Below, piece after piece: positions 25,831-28,697 of a stretch of 28,697 nt of DNA. The stretch comes from Gammaproteobacteria bacterium RIFCSPHIGHO2_12_FULL_38_11 (GTDB taxonomy: Bacteria > Pseudomonadota > Gammaproteobacteria > Coxiellales > Coxiellaceae): assembly GCA_001801515.1 (NCBI GenBank), contig MGXX01000025.1, forward strand, positions 1-28,697, read 5' to 3'. The notes beneath the pieces are model-generated. The model worked only from the letters and a program-made list of their open reading frames with translations, was not told where the DNA came from and ran no database searches. Each line of letters begins with the position of its first letter. The first letter of the stretch is position 1. The position numbers and the translations under genes were made by a program.

Positions 25831-25921
25831 CGTTGATAAAACGTGATATTTACCACGTTTTACGTTGATAAAACGTGATATTTACCACGTTTTACGTTGG
25901 TAAAACGTGATTTTTTCCACG
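25831..25921. repeat. 32-bp palindromic tandem repeat, about 2.8 units
   Basis: Units at 25831-25862 and 25863-25894 are identical; a third, partial and diverged unit spans 25895-25921. Each unit contains TAAAACGTG and its reverse complement CACGTTTTA around an AT-rich centre. The array lies 42 bases before the ATPase start and 117 bases before the msr start, in a divergent region. Without spacers it is not a CRISPR array; a multi-site operator is the simplest reading. Confidence 0.85.
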
Positions 25922-25944
25922 AAAATATAACGAATCAATTTTTG

Positions 25945-25960
25945 CTTAGGGACGTGCACA
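25945..25960 (+). repeat. Dispersed repeat, partial copy 4
   Basis: CTTAGGGACGTGCAC is shared exactly with the copy at 28621. The following GAAATAACTT is missing here, so this is a truncated copy in the leader region of the msr gene. Confidence 0.4.
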
Positions 25961-26037
25961 ACCGGCATTGCAATAGTGCTAATAGTATTGATCTGTGGCA
26001 CTATTTACTGACACTCGCAATCAAATCGATCCTAACC

Positions 26038-26898
26038 ATGAATACATACAAATACGCTACACTCACACCCGATGTATTAAACATCTTAAAAAATAAACAC
26101 ACTGAAAAACCCTTCTCTGGAAAATATAATGAGATTGTAAAACAAGGCACTTATTTATGTCGCGGTTGCGGCATCGCTTTGTTTCGTGCAGATAATGAAT
26201 TTCACTCGGGCTGTGGTTGGCCAAGCTTTGATGCCAGTCTTGAAAATAATGTAAAACAAATTCCAGATGCTGACGGCAGACGTACAGAAATTATTTGCGC
26301 GCAATGTTGCGGGCATTTAGGACATGTTTTTACAGGCGAACAATTCACTGCAAAAAACACACGGCATTGCGTTAATGCGCTCGCCATTGAATTTGTTTCT
26401 GATTCAAGGGTGTTAACAACAGAAGAAGCGATTGTTGCTGGCGGCTGTTTTTGGGGCGTGCAATATTTATTTCAACAATTGCCCGGTGTTTTATTAACCG
26501 AAGTTGGTTATACCGGCGGCACAACTGCCAATCCTACTTATAATCAAGTCTGTTCACATCAAACGGGGCATGTTGAAGCAATGCGTGTTGTCTTTGATTC
26601 ACAAAAACTATCATTTGATGATGTCATTAAATATTTTATGGAAATTCACGACTTCACACAAACTGATGGACAAGGTCCTGATCGCGGTTCGCAATATTTA
26701 AGCCGTATTTATTATTTTAATAACGAACAGAGATTAATGGCAGAAAATATTATTCAACAATTAACTGAACGTGATTTTTTAATTGCGACTGAAATAAAAC
26801 CGGCCTCAGTTTTTTGGCCAGCCGAAGAAAGTCATCAAAATTATTATAAGAAAACAAAACAAGCGCCGTACTGCCACAGACGCGTAAAGCGGTTTTAA
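26038..26898 (+). CDS. Bifunctional methionine sulfoxide reductase, B domain then A domain
   Basis: The enzyme reduces both R- and S-methionine sulfoxide back to methionine using thioredoxin. The MsrB part (about 1-122) has zinc cysteines C41, C44, C87 and C90 and the catalytic C111 in RHCVN, with SGCGWPSFD before it. The MsrA part (about 130-286) has the catalytic C137 in GGCFWG, then VGYTGG, NPTYNQVC and TGHVEAMRVVFD. The B-then-A order is the reverse of PilB-type fusions and is known from several gammaproteobacteria. The start at 26038 fits the normal MsrB N-terminus; the frame is open upstream to 25897 but that part has no family match and contains repeats. No clear signal peptide, so cytoplasmic. 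Confidence 0.95.
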   Translation: MNTYKYATLTPDVLNILKNKHTEKPFSGKYNEIVKQGTYLCRGCGIALFRADNEFHSGCGWPSFDASLENNVKQIPDADGRRTEIICAQCCGHLGHVFTGEQFTAKNTRHCVNALAIEFVSDSRVLTTEEAIVAGGCFWGVQYLFQQLPGVLLTEVGYTGGTTANPTYNQVCSHQTGHVEAMRVVFDSQKLSFDDVIKYFMEIHDFTQTDGQGPDRGSQYLSRIYYFNNEQRLMAENIIQQLTERDFLIATEIKPASVFWPAEESHQNYYKKTKQAPYCHRRVKRF

Positions 26899-26927
26899 TA
26901 AGGCATGTAGGCGAAGCATTGCAATCG

Positions 26928-28418
26928 TTATGCGCAACAAAGAGCCTGCTGCGTAGTATTGACTGGAAACAATGCGGTTGGGACATTAATGGCTTCCAAC
27001 GCAGATAAAACAGGATCCTTTCGATTAAAAAAAGAAGCGGCTTTTTTAGCAGAATGCGCTTTTTCAAGCCTAGCTATTTCGGCTTGTAATTTTTGTTTTA
27101 GTGACGGCTTTAACGCAAGCAATTGACGAACTAATCTTACCGTTTCAGCTTCTTTTCCGGGTTTAAAAGTATGCGTGTATTCTGGATTATCACTTAATAC
27201 TTTTACAAATTCATCGTCGCTTATTATATTATTTAATACGGATTTTGCTGCTTCCAACACCAAACGTTTTTGTTGACGCGCTTTTTTTCCAAGATAATCA
27301 AATTCTGATTTTTTTAATTTATCGATTGCACCGTCAAGCACGATTATCAATTTCTCTTCAGTCAAGATAGGAACACCAGCAACAGGCGATGCGGTGGTTA
27401 CCACCGTTGCAACTGGAATATTATCACTCTCCTGCGCTTTTTTCGCAGCAATTAAGCTGTTCACATAGTGTCGCGTACCCGTGTGTTTTGTTTTCAATAA
27501 TATCGCTGTTTGGTAATCAATTAATTTTCCTAACATATTTTTAGGATCAGACAATAATTGTAATTGTTGCAAATCTAATGTTGCAATATAGGATTTTAGT
27601 TCTGACTTAAGATTGTCTTTTGATCTAAAAATAAAGTCCAAATCACATCTGCGTATATCTTTTTCAGTAGCATTGAAAAGAAAATTAAAAATGAATTGCA
27701 ATGCATCTTGATACTCAGCAAAAGTTAGGCGAACAGATTTTTCTGTTAACGATTGAAGGCGTTCGCGCAGTTCCGCATCTTTTCTCTCTATTCCAGTATA
27801 TCCAGCAATCAGTGTTTCTGATGCTTGCACAGCATGAAATAATTTTTTTCCATTATTACGATAAACACCATCGGCTGTTTTATCTCTCATGTATTCAAGC
27901 AGTGCTTCCCAATTCCCTGAATAGAGCTTTGACCTTAACTCTAAACTTGCAACACTTCGTATACCAATCGGGCTATTTTTATCATGCGCAATAATTTCTT
28001 TTATAATGGCTTTTTTTGTTTCCCGGTCTTCTACGTTCTCTAAATACCGAATGGCTGATTCAAATTCTGCATTTTCTTGAAATTTTCTTGTGAGTTGGGC
28101 TGTAATTGCAAATGGCAGTGTCAAGAAGACCGCGCCCAATGTTGCACCGCCAATAAAAGCACCTTGTGTTGCCATAGCAGGAAGAAGCATCACCGGCGTA
28201 GTAATAAAGGCAACTACTCCCGTTAACGCGCTAGCAGTTCTTGGTTCTAGTGATTTTTTAAGGGAGTGCTCCAACAACTCAAGCAATCTTACATAACCCA
28301 TAAGCATACTCGCGGGAATAATAGCCACACCGATACCACCCATAGCGCCATCAAAAACAGCTGTTTGCAGCGAATCCGCAAGTAATGTTTTAAATCCAGG
28401 TTGGTTTTTTCTACTCAT
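26928..28418 (-). CDS. Large unrecognised protein with hydrophobic N-terminal segments, candidate effector
   Basis: A 496-residue protein without a family I recognise. Three glycine/alanine-rich hydrophobic stretches lie near 20-42, 61-82 and 84-108 (GGIGVAIIPASMLMG; ALTGVVAFITTPVMLLP; GGATLGAVFLTLPFAI), followed by about 380 residues of mostly helical, charged sequence with a lysine-rich end and a final CCA. GGGAG eight bases before the ATG at 28418 decides the start; an in-frame ATG at 28475 lies inside a perfect palindrome. Size, membrane-hairpin build and lack of bacterial relatives known to me recall secreted effectors of intracellular gammaproteobacteria, but this is a guess. Its stop lies 30 bases from the end of the msr gene. 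Confidence 0.5.
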   Translation of the reverse strand: MSRKNQPGFKTLLADSLQTAVFDGAMGGIGVAIIPASMLMGYVRLLELLEHSLKKSLEPRTASALTGVVAFITTPVMLLPAMATQGAFIGGATLGAVFLTLPFAITAQLTRKFQENAEFESAIRYLENVEDRETKKAIIKEIIAHDKNSPIGIRSVASLELRSKLYSGNWEALLEYMRDKTADGVYRNNGKKLFHAVQASETLIAGYTGIERKDAELRERLQSLTEKSVRLTFAEYQDALQFIFNFLFNATEKDIRRCDLDFIFRSKDNLKSELKSYIATLDLQQLQLLSDPKNMLGKLIDYQTAILLKTKHTGTRHYVNSLIAAKKAQESDNIPVATVVTTASPVAGVPILTEEKLIIVLDGAIDKLKKSEFDYLGKKARQQKRLVLEAAKSVLNNIISDDEFVKVLSDNPEYTHTFKPGKEAETVRLVRQLLALKPSLKQKLQAEIARLEKAHSAKKAASFFNRKDPVLSALEAINVPTALFPVNTTQQALCCA

Positions 28419-28461
28419 CTTTATTCTCCCAAGATAACGGTTAATGTATGAAATGGCATGC

Positions 28462-28475
28462 TTGTACATGTACAA
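28462..28475. promoter_or_regulatory. 14-bp perfect palindrome upstream of the last gene
   Basis: TTGTACATGTACAA is self-complementary over all 14 bases and lies 44 bases before the ATG at 28418, where a -35 region or operator would be expected. TTGTAC could itself serve as the -35. Confidence 0.45.
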
Positions 28476-28572
28476 AAGCGCTCATTCGCGGTAATCCGTA
28501 ACCTGTTAGAAGATCCATTCAGAATGGTTCGAGAATAGTACATTAATTAATCATATCTGGGAAATTTATTAT

Positions 28573-28591
28573 ACTGATAGGTCCTATCAGT
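28573..28591. promoter_or_regulatory. 19-bp perfect palindrome near the right edge
   Basis: ACTGATAGG and CCTATCAGT are exact reverse complements around a central T. The site follows a TTATTATACT stretch that could be a -10 box, so it may be an operator for a gene beyond the right edge or for the gene at 26928-28418. The 222 bases from 28476 to the end contain no coding sequence I can support. Confidence 0.45.
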
Positions 28592-28620
28592 TTTAATGAT
28601 GCCTACAGACGAGACGCAAC

Positions 28621-28644
28621 CTTAGGGACGTGCACGAAATAACT
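28621..28644 (+). repeat. Dispersed repeat, copy 5
   Basis: CTTAGGGACGTGCACGAAAT followed by AACT matches the left arm of the copy after ssb (GGAACATGTACGAAATAACT) with a few changes. The right arm is not evident before the window ends. Confidence 0.5.
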
Positions 28645-28697
28645 TTTACAATTGACATCCCCACATTGACGTTATCTTGATGTATTCTTCATTCGGA

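Noticed and set aside
25831..25921. Possible small CRISPR array
   Set aside because: The 32-bp units follow each other directly with no spacers, and no cas genes are present.
25897..26037. A 47-residue N-terminal extension of the msr gene
   Set aside because: The extension starts inside the tandem repeat, contains part of a dispersed repeat, and has no match to MsrB; the ATG at 26038 gives the normal N-terminus.

Overview
The window looks like the chromosome of an AT-rich gammaproteobacterium, most likely an intracellular or protist-associated lineage near Legionellales/Coxiellaceae. This is an inference. It rests on E. coli-type MurB, PcnB and YajR-like proteins, on the pairs pcnB-folK, coaD-ferredoxin and MFS-ssb, on a methionine sulfoxide reductase with B-then-A domain order, on the absence of a visible LexA box at uvrA and ssb, and on large unrecognised proteins that look like secreted effectors (a glycosyltransferase-like/ankyrin protein, an F-box-like membrane protein, and a long protein with hydrophobic N-terminal segments). 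No rRNA, tRNA, transposase or CRISPR array was found.

Layout. 1-4073 (minus strand): pcnB, folK, coaD and a 2[4Fe-4S] ferredoxin, tightly packed, followed by a DUF4143-type P-loop ATPase. 4074-4197: a divergent promoter region with a perfect 29-bp inverted repeat. 4198-5070 (plus): an arginase. 5073-7933 (minus): hemE, a glycosyltransferase-like/ankyrin gene, and a MarC-family membrane protein whose start lies inside the ankyrin gene. 7964-9034 (plus): murB, diverging from hemE. 9031-10242 (minus): two tandem toxin-antitoxin pairs (ParE/RelE-type toxins, RHH-type antitoxins) with candidate operators. 10444-13260 (minus): uvrA. 13330-15819: an accessory block between uvrA and its usual neighbours, holding an orphan HipA-N/HTH (HipS-HipB-like) gene, two gene relics and a DUF234-type ATPase. 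15987-19053 (plus): YajR-like MFS, a second MFS, and ssb. 19119-20618 (minus): glpK. 20725-21882 (minus): the F-box-like membrane protein. 22039-22731 (plus): a striking protein with two arms of ten glycine heptads between two membrane anchors. 22800-25789: two more DUF4143 ATPases flanking a PspC-domain protein and a gene relic. 26038-26898 (plus): msrB-msrA fusion. 26928-28418 (minus): the large unrecognised protein.

The most unusual signals are repeats. A two-hairpin palindromic element is embedded in frame inside coding sequence three times, once in murB and twice in the YajR-like MFS gene, always at a place where the protein family has a loop. The first hairpin differs in sequence between copies but still pairs, and the reading frame used differs between murB and the MFS gene. 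A second family of imperfect palindromes (core AAATAACTTGG) is scattered between genes. A 32-bp palindromic tandem repeat stands in front of one ATPase gene, and the 29-bp perfect inverted repeat lies between pcnB and the arginase gene. Housekeeping genes thus alternate with accessory genes (toxin-antitoxin pairs, ATPases, candidate effectors, relics), as in a genome with steady insertion and decay.
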